Assembly (NCBI GenBank): GCA_000974665.1
Contig: BBSY01000004.1
Span: 124,001-188,000 of the forward strand
DNA from: an alpha proteobacterium U9-1i
GTDB taxonomy: Bacteria > Pseudomonadota > Alphaproteobacteria > Caulobacterales > Aquidulcibacteraceae
DNA length: 64,000 bases
Reading direction: 5' to 3'
Both the position numbers and the translations under genes were made by a program. The notes under the pieces were generated by a model. That model searched no databases. It was not told the origin of the DNA and saw only the letters and a list, made by a program, of their open reading frames with translations. Below, piece after piece: positions 1 to 8,825 of the stretch (positions within the stretch are counted from its first letter, which is position 1; every line of letters begins with the position of its first letter).

Positions 1-194
1 TCAAGGCGTCGATAAATTTCCGCGTCGGCGATGAGGAGCAACGACATGACGCCGGCCCAGAACACCGCGAAGCCTTCACCGGTGATCGCCGCCGACAGGC
101 CGCCGACGAGCAAAGTCAGTGCGCACGCCGCCGGAAGCTCGCGGCGGCGCGTCTCAGTCGCGCTCGCCAGCGCAGTGGGCGGTGAATAAGGCAT
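1..194 (-). CDS. N-terminus of a membrane protein, possibly a sensor (partial)
   Basis: Reading leftward from an ATG at 194, an open frame runs off the window edge after about 64 codons. The first 20 residues are polar and arginine-rich. They are followed by a hydrophobic stretch with Gly/Ala/Leu and then FWAGVMSLLLIADAE, which looks like two membrane segments. Short N-terminal membrane segments of this kind are common in alphaproteobacterial histidine kinases and GGDEF proteins, but no catalytic part lies inside the window. The function is therefore unknown. It is divergent from the TetR gene at 259. Confidence 0.5.
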   Translation of the reverse strand, partial: MPYSPPTALASATETRRRELPAACALTLLVGGLSAAITGEGFAVFWAGVMSLLLIADAEIYRRL

Positions 195-258
195 TAAGCT
201 CGCCTCAGCGGAAGGAACCGGGCGACGCTGCCAGCAAGCGATGAATTTATGCTAAACT

Positions 259-876
259 ATGTTTCAGGATCAGCGCTTTGCGACACCGGCGCGGGTTATG
301 CTGATGCTCGATTCGATGCGCCACGCCGATCCCCTCCTGCCCGAGCGCCGGCGCGTTCAGATTCTTGACGCCGCACGCGCGTGCTTTGCTGCCCGCGGGC
401 TGAGTCAGACCACCATAGAGGACATCTGCGCCGAAGCCCGCGTCAGCCCAGGTGCGCTCTACCGATATTTTGCCTCCAAGGCCGAGATCGTCGCTGCTTT
501 GGCGCATGAAGCGCACGCCGAGGCCGATGCGCTGATCGCTCTCGACGATGATCCCGCGACCGTGCTCGACGCTCTCGCCCGCAACGCTCTGGGCCAAAAC
601 GCCATGTTCAACGTGGCGCTTTGGGCCGAGGCGAGCCACGATCCACCGCTTGCCGGCGCCCTGGCGCAGCGTGACGCCCGCAACCAAACGACGCTTTCCA
701 CCCTTGTTGGCAGCGTAGACGTGGCGCGCTTGTTGATCGTTGCGCTCGACGGCCTCGCGCAGCGGCGCGCGCTCAATCATCTCGATTTCGAAACGGCCTG
801 CAGCCAATTCAGTGAATTTGCGCACACATTGTTGGGCGTTACCCGCCCCGATGCAGCAGAATCACGAACACGTTGA
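259..876 (+). CDS. TetR/AcrR-family transcriptional regulator
   Basis: A 205-residue protein. Residues about 30-75 (RRVQILDAARACFAARG then TTIEDICAEARVSPGALYRYF) are a typical TetR helix-turn-helix with the AxxCFAxxG and GALYRYFxSK signatures. The remaining 130 residues are helical, variable and carry the ligand pocket in this family. The regulated gene cannot be told from sequence. The divergent partial gene at 194 and the convergent MerC-like gene are the nearest candidates. No strong ribosome binding site precedes the ATG at 259, and a later ATG at about 298 would still leave the DNA-binding domain complete. The 3' end overlaps the convergent gene by 38 bp. Confidence 0.85.
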   Translation: MFQDQRFATPARVMLMLDSMRHADPLLPERRRVQILDAARACFAARGLSQTTIEDICAEARVSPGALYRYFASKAEIVAALAHEAHAEADALIALDDDPATVLDALARNALGQNAMFNVALWAEASHDPPLAGALAQRDARNQTTLSTLVGSVDVARLLIVALDGLAQRRALNHLDFETACSQFSEFAHTLLGVTRPDAAESRTR

Positions 877-1195
877 AAGCGAAACACGCCACCGAGAGCC
901 CAAAGAGCCAAGGAAACGGCTTCGGGCCATTACGGCGCGCGAGCACTTCCAAAGTCCCCCCGATCACAACCAAAGCGGCCGACAGGCTCAAAATCCAGAC
1001 TTCATGAGCGTGCAGCAATTGATGGAAGGCGTCTGCGGTAGTCGCAAGCAGCGCCGTCCCCGAGGTTACGCCCGAAACCCCGGCCGCCAGCATCGCGAGT
1101 ACCGGCATACCGCAGCAGAGCGCGTGCACGCCGACGACGGCCGCATGGGCCAAATGGGCCCGACGCCCTGCCCGCTCTGTGTTATGTTGTAACAT
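839..1195 (-). CDS. Small MerC-like integral membrane protein
   Basis: About 118 residues from the ATG at 1195; the frame stays open to 1303, but the extra 36 residues look like non-coding arginine-rich sequence. There are three or four hydrophobic segments. A Cys-Cys pair sits in the first (VGVHALCCGMPVLAML) and histidines in HQLLHAHE. A membrane CC pair near the N-terminus followed by histidines resembles MerC/MerT-like metal transport proteins, but this is a weak resemblance and the substrate is unknown. It is convergent with, and overlaps, the TetR gene, so it is probably transcribed separately. Confidence 0.6.
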   Translation of the reverse strand: MLQHNTERAGRRAHLAHAAVVGVHALCCGMPVLAMLAAGVSGVTSGTALLATTADAFHQLLHAHEVWILSLSAALVVIGGTLEVLARRNGPKPFPWLFGLSVACFAFNVFVILLHRGG

Positions 1196-1357
1196 CACGT
1201 GCAACTTAGCGTTCCGCGCGAGGGGGTCAAGCGGCGCGCGCCGGTTTTTTGCCGTCGCATCTTCTGAGGACCGGGTGCTGTCACGAAGGGTTCGCACGTC
1301 CACCGCTTGCGGATTGCCGCGGCGCGGCGCAAAGGAAGCGGAAGAAGGTGAACGGCG

Positions 1358-1501
1358 ATGCTGAGCATCCTTGCGACAATCCGTGATTATCTCGTGGCGA
1401 TGGCGCTGGCGTGGATCGGCGTGTCGATGGAGCGCGTCGTCGAACGCGAGCCGGCGGCTAATGCGGCATGCGCGGAAGCAGCAGCGCCCTGCAACGACTG
1501 A
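1358..1501 (+). CDS. Small 47-residue protein, unknown function
   Basis: An ATG at 1358 opens 47 codons ending in TGA at 1499-1501. It is preceded by a purine-rich AGAAGGTG at about 1343-1350, a good ribosome binding site. The product begins MLSILATIRDYLVAMALAWI, an amphipathic or membrane-associated helix, and ends in a short acidic tail with two cysteines (CAEAAAPC). No family is recognised. It lies 135 bp upstream of the coiled-coil membrane protein on the same strand. Support is the ribosome site plus the helix pattern; the ORF is short enough to occur by chance. Confidence 0.4.
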   Translation: MLSILATIRDYLVAMALAWIGVSMERVVEREPAANAACAEAAAPCND

Positions 1502-1636
1502 ATTCTTCGCAATTGAGTTGAAGTCAGCAGCCTTCTGGGGTGTTCGCCCTGGAAAGGCCCACTTTGTTCAGTTTTCGTTGACGACTAAGCTTAATCACGT
1601 GTTGACGCGCGTGAGCGCTTCGAGCGGGGGCGTATT

Positions 1637-3415
1637 GTGAAGGACGACGCAGCGATGGATCGCGCTTCGCCAGAGACGGAAACGTCAACCAACGCCCCAC
1701 GCGAGCCCGGCGCGATGATCGCGCGGCTTTCAATGGGTGTCGCGATCGTATGGATCGTCGGCGTCGGCGCGATCTCATTTGCGCTGCTTGGCGTTGCCGG
1801 CGTCGCCGCACTTGAGCCTGCACAGATTGGCGCGCTGGTCGCCGCGGCCATACTGCCAGCCTTGATGGCTGTATTCTCCGGGGCGGCCGCCCGCGAGGGC
1901 GCACGTGCCAGAGCCGAGGCTCAGCGTCTGGCCGACGCAGCCGACCGGTTGATGAACCCGGAGCAAAGCGCCGAGGAAGCCGCAAAAAAGCTCGCGAAGA
2001 CGGTGCGTGGCGAAATCTCTCAATTGGACCAGGCGCTAGAACACACCCTCGCAAAGCTGGCCGAAGTTGAAGGCATGGTGACCCGCCAAGTTCGCGCGGT
2101 CGATGACATGAGTGACCAGGCCAAGGCCGGCGCGACGCAAATGATCTCCGGCATGGAGCGCGAGCGGGACGAATTGCTGAACATCTCCCGCGATCTGACC
2201 GGCCAAGCCCAAATGATTGGGGATTCCATTTCCCGTCACACCCAGGCGATCTCCCACGCCGCACGCCAAGCCGAGGCCGAAGTGCGCGCCGCCGATCAGG
2301 CGCTCGATCATCGCATGACGTCATTTGGCGCGGCGGCGGCGCTGATTAACGATCGCACGCACGCCCTCTCCGGCGCCGCGCAGGCGAGCGCGGATTCCGC
2401 GCTCCGCCTAGAACACGCTCTGTCAAACGCTCTTGAGGTGCTGGCGAAAGCGACTGACCTCACGGACGCGGCGCGCCAGTCGGCTGATGCGGCGACGTTG
2501 GCCGCAAACTCCACCGCCAGCGCCGTACGCGACAGCACCAGCCGCGCCATCGACGACGCAAAACGCGCTGCAGATGTCATTCGCGGCGAAGCGGTTAACG
2601 TGGAGCGCGAGGCGGCGATTGCCCTAGAACGCCTGCGCGACGCAGCGGAAGAAGCGCGCAGCGCCGCTGTAGGCGCACGCGTCGCGGCCGAAGACGAAGT
2701 CCGCACACGACCGCGTTCACCTCAGCAAGCGCCCCAGCAGGCCCGTCGGGCCGCAGAACCAGAGGCGCCGCGCTACGAGCACCCCGATTGGCGCAACACC
2801 CGCGATCCGCTGGAGGCTGCCCCGCCGCCGCGCTCGCGCCGTGACGCTGAGCCGCCCATGTTTGGTGAGCGCGAAGAGCGCGCGCCGGAGCGTGAACGCG
2901 AGCGCCAGGGCGATCGCGGCGCGCCACCGCCAGGCTGGACATGGCGTGAGCTGCTTTCCAACTTCGACGAGGATCAACCTGCTGGGACGCAGGCGGCGTC
3001 CGAACAACGCCGACGACGCACGCAACCGAACGAAGATCCGGTCGCGCGGTTAACACAGCAAATCTCCGAACCGCGCCATGCGGCGGCGGCGACAACGGCG
3101 TTGCCCGTCGTCGACCTTATCGCGCACGCTGGGCTTCGCCTGGATGAAGTGTTCAGCGCCTCGGGCCTCGATCGGATCGCCCAACGTTCGCGCTCCGGCT
3201 CGCAAGCGCGCCGGCGCGCGGTGCGGGACGCGGCGCCCGGCGCCGTGCAGCACCTCACCGATTACTTCGCCCAGGACGGGCACGCTAACCAAGAAGCGAT
3301 GCAGTTCTTGCGGAATGACGGCGCCCGCATCGCCGAATTGTTGGCGCGCGGACGCGCGTCCATGAACGCGGACGCGACGCGCGCCTTCCTCTTGATCGAT
3401 AGCGCCGCCGGCTAA
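1637..3415 (+). CDS. Membrane-anchored coiled-coil protein (paralogue A)
   Basis: 592 residues from GTG 1637 (GGGGG just upstream); an ATG at 1655 is the alternative start. The N-terminus has two membrane helices (about residues 30-55 and 63-82). A long alanine-rich coiled coil follows to about residue 350 with many heptads (ADAADRLMNPEQSAEEAAKK and onward), then a proline/arginine-rich linker (about 355-470). A C-terminal domain of about 100 residues carries LDEVFSASGLDRIAQRSR, ARRRAVRDAAPGAV and AFLLIDSAA. The next gene has the same three-part layout and the same C-terminal signature, so the two are paralogues. Polarity or envelope organisers such as TipN have a comparable layout, but that link is only a hypothesis. 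Confidence 0.8.
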   Translation: MKDDAAMDRASPETETSTNAPREPGAMIARLSMGVAIVWIVGVGAISFALLGVAGVAALEPAQIGALVAAAILPALMAVFSGAAAREGARARAEAQRLADAADRLMNPEQSAEEAAKKLAKTVRGEISQLDQALEHTLAKLAEVEGMVTRQVRAVDDMSDQAKAGATQMISGMERERDELLNISRDLTGQAQMIGDSISRHTQAISHAARQAEAEVRAADQALDHRMTSFGAAAALINDRTHALSGAAQASADSALRLEHALSNALEVLAKATDLTDAARQSADAATLAANSTASAVRDSTSRAIDDAKRAADVIRGEAVNVEREAAIALERLRDAAEEARSAAVGARVAAEDEVRTRPRSPQQAPQQARRAAEPEAPRYEHPDWRNTRDPLEAAPPPRSRRDAEPPMFGEREERAPERERERQGDRGAPPPGWTWRELLSNFDEDQPAGTQAASEQRRRRTQPNEDPVARLTQQISEPRHAAAATTALPVVDLIAHAGLRLDEVFSASGLDRIAQRSRSGSQARRRAVRDAAPGAVQHLTDYFAQDGHANQEAMQFLRNDGARIAELLARGRASMNADATRAFLLIDSAAG

Positions 3416-3572
3416 TGGCCGATCGGCATTAATCACGTCCCTAGCGCCACGCGGGCGATCAACCATACATTTGCGCCAATCTGGCGCACGCTCCGCGGGC
3501 GAAATGCGCTCGCCTGGCTGGCACGTGCGTTGCAGTCGGCCCTCTCATCGCCTTTGCGCGTGGGAGTTTGTG

Positions 3573-5420
3573 ATGAATTTCGAGGAATCCGAACGCGATC
3601 CGTTCGAAGTGTTCGGCGAGCCCGAGCCGCTGGAGAACGTGCGCGCTCACGAGATCGATCTCGACGCGGTTCACAATGAATCCGAAGCGCACGCGGCGGA
3701 GCGGCGCGACGTGAAGGCGCCCTTCTCGTGGGCGGCATTCATGGGCGGCCTTGCCGCTATCCTGTGGATCGCCGGCGCAATCGGCGGGCCGCTTTCATTC
3801 TTCGGCGTCGATGGCGTCATGGCGATGGACCCGGCGATGCAAGCCGGCCTGATCGCACTCGCCTTTGGACCAGCGGTTCTATTCTGGCTCGGCGCCGCCG
3901 CCGCCGGTGAAGCGGTGAAGGCGCGCAGCTTCGCGGCTGAACTTACACGCCTCGCACAGGAAACCCGCACCCCGATCCAGGAAAGCGAAAAACAGGCGCA
4001 GCGCCTGTCGATGACCGTGAAGGGCGAGATAGAGGCGCTGAACGATTCCGTCGCCGCCGCTCTCAACCGTTTGAATGAGCTTGAATCGATCGCCCAGCGC
4101 AACACGCAAATGTTTGATGGCGCGATGTCGGCCACTCGCGAAAACGCGCAATTCATGGCCCACCAACTCGAGCGCGAACGCAACGCCATCGTTTCGCTGA
4201 GCGGCGAGCTGCGTGGCCAAACGGAAGTCATCGCGCACTCGATCGGCCGCCAAGTTCGGCTGATGCGGGAAGCGTCGAAACTGGTGAAAACAGAAATCAG
4301 CGCCGCCGAGGATGCGCTCGAAACGCACCTCGCTTCGTTTGCGGCTTCTGCCACGATGATGGGCGAACGGACCGCTGCGTTCCATCAAGCCGCTGACAGC
4401 GCTCAAGCCGCGACGACGCAACTTCACGGCACGATGGCCGGTATGCTAGACGGCCTTTCAGAAGCTACGCGGTTGACCGACGCAGCGCGTAAATCGTCCG
4501 AGCAAGCCGTGCTCGCCGCCAACGAGACCGCCGCCGCAGTACGCGAGACCACGCGCAGCGCCGTATTTGAAGCCAAGCGCGCCGCTCAGGCGATCCGCGC
4601 TGAGACGCAAGCGCTGCAGGAAGCCGCCGCCGACACGCTGTCCCGCCTGCAAGGTGCGGCGAACGCCGCGCGCTGCGCCTCTGAAGATGGCCAAGCCGCC
4701 GCCGAGAGCCACGCCGCATCAATTGAGAAACGCCTCACCGCGCTCGCGAACGCTGCGGGCGCAAGGCGTCCCGCCGCGCCTACAACCGCACCGGCGCCGC
4801 AAGTGCGCATCGTCGAACGCGCGCCGGAACCCAAGGCTGAGCACATTCGCGCTGAAGCGGAGCACGGCGACCTCTACAGCGCTGCTTCCGCCGCAATGGC
4901 GCGTGGCGGAAGCCGCCTCCAAGCGCGCAGCACCGAAGACGCCCCCGAATCGCGCCGCAACAGCGGCATCGCCGGGACCTTCAAAGGCTTTGGCTCCTGG
5001 GGCAATTTCACGCCGGCGCGCGAAGAAGAAAAATTCACACCGGCCAACGAAGCGGGCCGCGATGCATTCGCCCTCGTCGATTTCGGCTCGGCGAAGAAGG
5101 ATCCCGACATCGTGCTGAAGGCGGACGCCCTCGACATCGTTCTCGCCTCGGGCGTCGATCTCGACAACGCTCTGGCGCCGGCCGACCTCGACATGATTGC
5201 CCGCAACTCACGCAACGGCGCGGCGGCGCGCCGACAAGCCGTGACGGATGCCGCGCCGAATGCGGTGAGCCGTGTCTCGCGCCACATCAAACGCCACGCC
5301 GAAGCGCGAAGCATCGCCAGCGCCTTCCGCGCCCGCCCCGATCTGGCCAAGAGTGAGAGCAAAAGCGAAGGCGCGGACCTCGTGCGCGCCTACCTGCTGA
5401 TCGACGCCGCGTTGGCCTGA
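3573..5420 (+). CDS. Membrane-anchored coiled-coil protein (paralogue B)
   Basis: 615 residues from ATG 3573, preceded by GGGAG with 6-nt spacing. The upstream in-frame extension to 3471 has no such support. An acidic N-terminus of about 45 residues (EESERDPFEVFGEPEPLEN) precedes two membrane helices (about 50-75 and 85-110). A coiled coil follows to about residue 400, then a linker, then the C-terminal domain seen in the preceding gene: VDLDNALAPADLDMIARNSR, ARRQAVTDAAPNAV, VRAYLLIDAALA. It therefore arose by tandem duplication with the gene at 1637. Its end overlaps the convergent PqiC-like gene by 31 bp. The role is unknown; a structural or polar-localisation function is plausible. Confidence 0.85.
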   Translation: MNFEESERDPFEVFGEPEPLENVRAHEIDLDAVHNESEAHAAERRDVKAPFSWAAFMGGLAAILWIAGAIGGPLSFFGVDGVMAMDPAMQAGLIALAFGPAVLFWLGAAAAGEAVKARSFAAELTRLAQETRTPIQESEKQAQRLSMTVKGEIEALNDSVAAALNRLNELESIAQRNTQMFDGAMSATRENAQFMAHQLERERNAIVSLSGELRGQTEVIAHSIGRQVRLMREASKLVKTEISAAEDALETHLASFAASATMMGERTAAFHQAADSAQAATTQLHGTMAGMLDGLSEATRLTDAARKSSEQAVLAANETAAAVRETTRSAVFEAKRAAQAIRAETQALQEAAADTLSRLQGAANAARCASEDGQAAAESHAASIEKRLTALANAAGARRPAAPTTAPAPQVRIVERAPEPKAEHIRAEAEHGDLYSAASAAMARGGSRLQARSTEDAPESRRNSGIAGTFKGFGSWGNFTPAREEEKFTPANEAGRDAFALVDFGSAKKDPDIVLKADALDIVLASGVDLDNALAPADLDMIARNSRNGAAARRQAVTDAAPNAVSRVSRHIKRHAEARSIASAFRARPDLAKSESKSEGADLVRAYLLIDAALA

Positions 5421-6007
5421 TCGACGCTCGCCGCGTCAGCTGCAAAAACGCCAATGCGCGCGCTGCCTTCACGGGCGGCGCGCGCAAGCGCTTGGGCGGC
5501 AATCGTCGCGGAGCGATCGGAAACGGGTGCTTCGGCCGTGATGATCTCGGAGGCAATGATTCGGCGCCCGGGGGCCGAGACAAGCTTCACATCCGCGACG
5601 AAGCGCGCCGTCATGCCGTTTTCCTGCACTTCGAAGTCGAGAACGTCCCAGCGGATTTCGTAGTCGCTGCGCGCATCACCGGCGCGGACGGCGGCGCGGA
5701 AGCGCCCTTGGCGCGTCAGCGTCTCCACCAGGACTGCCTGCAGCGCATCGCTCGCGCGGTTGGACCATTGTGTCTGGGAGACATAAGCGAGTTCGTCGCC
5801 GTTCCGCCAAATCATATCAGCGCCAAGGATAGTGCGTTCTCCGGCAGGACCGGACACAGAGATCACGGCATCAACCGGCGCGCCCGTTAACCGCTCGACA
5901 GCGCCGGCTTCCAGGGCGAACACGCGCGGCGGCGGCGGCGGCTCCGGCAGAAGGGAGATGCAACCCGACACCACGAGCGTCGATGTGAGGAGTAGGACGC
6001 GCATCAT
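5390..6007 (-). CDS. PqiC/ABC-transport auxiliary lipoprotein
   Basis: 205 residues starting with a lipoprotein signal (LLLTSTLVVSGC, Cys at about residue 16), then a proline-rich linker. The globular part matches the ABC-type transport auxiliary lipoprotein family (PqiC/YmbA-like, formerly DUF330): RVFALEAG, WRNGDELAYVSQTQWSNRAS, and ALARAAREGS near the end. It is the last gene of the Mla-type operon and its ATG overlaps the end of mlaD by 4 nt. PqiC-type lipoproteins sit in the outer membrane and dock MCE-protein bridges. Here it probably takes the outer-membrane end of the lipid path, which is an inference from context. Confidence 0.85.
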   Translation of the reverse strand: MMRVLLLTSTLVVSGCISLLPEPPPPPRVFALEAGAVERLTGAPVDAVISVSGPAGERTILGADMIWRNGDELAYVSQTQWSNRASDALQAVLVETLTRQGRFRAAVRAGDARSDYEIRWDVLDFEVQENGMTARFVADVKLVSAPGRRIIASEIITAEAPVSDRSATIAAQALARAAREGSARIGVFAADAASVDQANAASISR

Positions 6008-6852
6008 GGCCGGAGCTCCACGGTCGGCCGCGGCGCTTGCGGCGTAAGTACAGATGGGTTTTCTTCGATGTTCTGTGCAACGCGGCTGATATTGCCCGCG
6101 GCACGGCGAATTTCTTCAGCCGCCAATGCAAGCTCGGGCAATGTTTGGCCAGAGGCAACGCCAGCAGCCGTGTTCACCTGCTGCATCACTTGGTCGAGTT
6201 GAGCCGTGTCCTGGCGTAATTGCCGGGCGAGCGCAGTGATCTCACGCGCCGCATCGCCTGATTGCGTGATGACGGAGCGTTGCCCCGCCAACTGCGCCGA
6301 CACGGTTTCGAGATTTTCGACAATGCGGGTGACGCGGGCGATGTTTTCATCGGTAAGCAAGTCGCGCACGGCGGCCATCGCCTCGCTGGCGCGCAGCGCG
6401 ATGTCCTCCGATCTGGCGACGAGCGCGTCGATTTGACTGCCCTCGCCCTCAATGCTCGGCACGGGGCCGCCAAACGCCTGGCGTACTTCGGGGGCGCCAT
6501 CGGATCCGGCCGAAAGTTGAATCAGCGTCACGCCTGTAAGACCGATCGGCTCAAGTTGCGCAAGGCTATCGGTCTTGACTGGCACATCGGCGGATACGCG
6601 CACGCGCGCGATCACGCGGCGGGTGTCGCGCGGATCGATCCGCAAAGTTTGCACCTCGCCAACCTTGATGCCGTTGAAGCGTACTTCGCCGCCTTCGGCC
6701 AAGCCGCGAACCGGATCATCGAACACGATGTCGAATTCATTGTATCCGCGGCGGAAGTCCGAATTGGCCATCCACATCGCAAACAGCATGATGAAGACGG
6801 CGCCTATCAGCGTCGCCGTCCCCAACAGAACGTACTTCGCTTTCGTTTCCAT
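6004..6852 (-). CDS. mlaD: MlaD-like MCE-domain lipid-binding protein
   Basis: 282 residues. One N-terminal membrane helix (about 8-29) is followed by a single MCE domain, about 38-118, with GLAEGGEVRFNGIKVGEVQ and PIGLTGVTLIQL. The C-terminal half is helical and coiled-coil (LVARSEDIALRASEAMAAV onward). In the family the MCE domain forms a periplasmic hexameric ring that passes phospholipids between the inner-membrane ABC transporter and outer-membrane partners. ATG 6852 overlaps the mlaF stop as TGATG; a GTG one codon earlier is possible. The long helical tail suggests the tube-forming PqiB/LetB style rather than the short E. coli MlaD tail. Confidence 0.9.
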   Translation of the reverse strand: METKAKYVLLGTATLIGAVFIMLFAMWMANSDFRRGYNEFDIVFDDPVRGLAEGGEVRFNGIKVGEVQTLRIDPRDTRRVIARVRVSADVPVKTDSLAQLEPIGLTGVTLIQLSAGSDGAPEVRQAFGGPVPSIEGEGSQIDALVARSEDIALRASEAMAAVRDLLTDENIARVTRIVENLETVSAQLAGQRSVITQSGDAAREITALARQLRQDTAQLDQVMQQVNTAAGVASGQTLPELALAAEEIRRAAGNISRVAQNIEENPSVLTPQAPRPTVELRP

Positions 6853-7604
6853 CACACGCCTCCGCGCGCCGCGCGCTCGGCCACGCGTCCGCGTGGCCCT
6901 GAGAAATATTCCTTCACCCAGCCTGTCGCATTGGCCGAGATGTCCTCGATCGTCCCGATCGCGGCAACCTTGCCCTTGTAAAGCACCGCCACGCGATCGC
7001 AGACGGCATGCAGTGTATCGAGGTCGTGGGTCACCAGAAACACCGTGAGCCCCACCGCGCGCGCCAGTTCTTCGATCAGGCGATCGAACTGCTCGGCGGA
7101 GATCGGGTCCAAACCGGCGGTCGGTTCATCTAAAAACAGTATCGCCGGATCGAGCGCCAAAGCGCGCGCCACCGCCGCGCGCTTGCGCATGCCACCTGAA
7201 ATTTCGGAGGGCCGCTTGTGATGCGCATCTGGCGGCAAACCGGCCATGACGAGCTTGAGGCTCGCGATCTCGCTTCTTAGCTCCGGCGAAAGATTGGTGT
7301 GCTCGCGCAACGGCGCCTCGACGTTTTCAAGCAAAGTCAGCGTGGAAAACAACGCGCCGTCTTGGAACATGACGCCGATGCGCGGCTCTTCGCCGTTGTC
7401 CATCGGCGCAAACTCGATCGCGCCTTCGGTCGGAGCATCGAGACCCACGATCTCGCGCAACAACACAGATTTACCGCAGCCCGACGGCCCAACGACGCCG
7501 AGAATTTCGCCACGCCTTACGTCCAGATCCAGGCCGTTGTGAACCGTCTGCGATCCGAACCGGGTTACAATCCCGCGCACCTTGATGGCGATATCGTCGC
7601 TCAT
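6852..7604 (-). CDS. mlaF: MlaF-like ABC transporter ATP-binding subunit
   Basis: 250 residues, a complete ABC ATPase. Walker A is GPSGCGKS near residue 40, the Q-loop is VMFQDGALFS, the signature is ISGGMRKRAAVARAL, Walker B is ILFLDEPTAGLDP and the H-loop is FLVTHDLDT. The GGMRKR form of the signature and the VMFQDGALFS Q-loop are typical of MlaF/MCE-system ATPases rather than of other importers. It powers the lipid transport of the MlaE permease at the cytoplasmic face of the inner membrane. The start overlaps the end of mlaE by 4 nt (ATGA) and its stop overlaps the mlaD start, so the subunits are translationally coupled. Confidence 0.95.
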   Translation of the reverse strand: MSDDIAIKVRGIVTRFGSQTVHNGLDLDVRRGEILGVVGPSGCGKSVLLREIVGLDAPTEGAIEFAPMDNGEEPRIGVMFQDGALFSTLTLLENVEAPLREHTNLSPELRSEIASLKLVMAGLPPDAHHKRPSEISGGMRKRAAVARALALDPAILFLDEPTAGLDPISAEQFDRLIEELARAVGLTVFLVTHDLDTLHAVCDRVAVLYKGKVAAIGTIEDISANATGWVKEYFSGPRGRVAERAARGGV

Positions 7605-8722
7605 AGGTCCATCTCCAGGAACCAGAGTGCGAAACCCGCGTCGACCAAGATCACCATGAAAATCGACTGCACCACCGAAGTGGTGACGCGACTGCCGAGC
7701 GAGGCGACGTCGCCACCGACGCTCAGCCCCTGCTTGCAGGCGATGACCGATAGCACCAACGCAAACACTGGCGCCTTCACCATACCGACCCAGAAGTGCT
7801 GCGCAGGCACCAATTCGCTAATGCGGTTGAAAAACATGTTCGGGCTGACGCCAAGCTCAGCCCACGCAACAAGTAATCCGCCAAACAATCCGGCCATGTC
7901 GGCGGCGAAGGTGAGGATCGGCGCCATCACCAGCATTGCGATCACCCGCGGCGCGACAAGCGCGTCCATCGGCTCGATGCCCATTACGCGCATCGCATCG
8001 ATTTCCTGGCGCATCTTCATGGCGCCGATCTCGGCGGTGAAGGCGCTCGCGGTACGTCCCGCGAGCAGCACCGCGGTGATTACAACGCCGAATTCGCGCA
8101 TGACCGAGAACGCAACAAGCTCGACGGTGAAAACCGAGGCGCCGAAATCGCCGAGAATGCGCGCGCCGAGATACGCAACGACAAGACCAATGAAAAACGA
8201 GAGTAGCGCAATGATTGGTGTCGCGTTCAGGCCCGCGACCTCCATTGTGTGCACGACAGAGACCCAACGGATCTTTGCCGGCCTCAGGACAAGGCGGCCG
8301 AGAACGCTGAGCGTCTCGCCAAGGAACCCCATCGTCTCAATGATCTCTTCGCCGATCGCCCCAACGTTGCGGCCGATCACTTCGAGCAGACCGACGAACC
8401 CGTGTGGGTGCGACGGCGGCGGCGCGGGATCCTTGACGGATTTGCCGGCGGTTTCGATCAACTTCCGCGCTGACGCATGTTCGCCGCGAACGCGAATTTT
8501 CCCATCCGGCTGCGCGCCGCGTAAGGTTCGGCCAATCAGGTAAGCGCCCGCGACATCCATGCGTCCGAGCGAGGAAACGTCTAACGTCGCGCCGGGTTGC
8601 AGTTGCTCGCGCAGAGCGCGCAGATCCTCTTCCAGCGCGGCGATGGTATCCACCGTCCAATCGCCCTTCAGCGCTAAAGCGCGGCCCTCGTCGAGGAGGT
8701 CGTAGGCGGCCTCATGGGCCAT
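7601..8722 (-). CDS. mlaE: MlaE-like ABC transporter permease with N-terminal STAS-like domain
   Basis: 373 residues from ATG 8722, chosen because GGAAAGGGCAG lies just upstream; the frame is open to 8794. Residues 1-100 resemble a STAS/MlaB domain (LALKGDWTVDTIAALEEDL, LDVSSLGRMDVAGAYLIGR). MlaB is a separate protein in E. coli but is fused to the permease in many other bacteria. The rest is a MlaE permease with five or six membrane helices and the conserved EIGAMKMRQEIDAMRVMGIE helix. It is the first gene of the mlaE-F-D-pqiC-like operon. No mlaC (periplasmic carrier) or mlaA was found in the window. Confidence 0.93.
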   Translation of the reverse strand: MAHEAAYDLLDEGRALALKGDWTVDTIAALEEDLRALREQLQPGATLDVSSLGRMDVAGAYLIGRTLRGAQPDGKIRVRGEHASARKLIETAGKSVKDPAPPPSHPHGFVGLLEVIGRNVGAIGEEIIETMGFLGETLSVLGRLVLRPAKIRWVSVVHTMEVAGLNATPIIALLSFFIGLVVAYLGARILGDFGASVFTVELVAFSVMREFGVVITAVLLAGRTASAFTAEIGAMKMRQEIDAMRVMGIEPMDALVAPRVIAMLVMAPILTFAADMAGLFGGLLVAWAELGVSPNMFFNRISELVPAQHFWVGMVKAPVFALVLSVIACKQGLSVGGDVASLGSRVTTSVVQSIFMVILVDAGFALWFLEMDL

Positions 8723-8825
8723 TCTGCCCTTTCCGTTTCCCAAACCCGTAACGGCTAACAGAAAACGAACTGCAAAAAACCCGCTCGCGCGCAATGCGCG
8801 AAGGGCTCGCCCTTATCAGAAAGAA

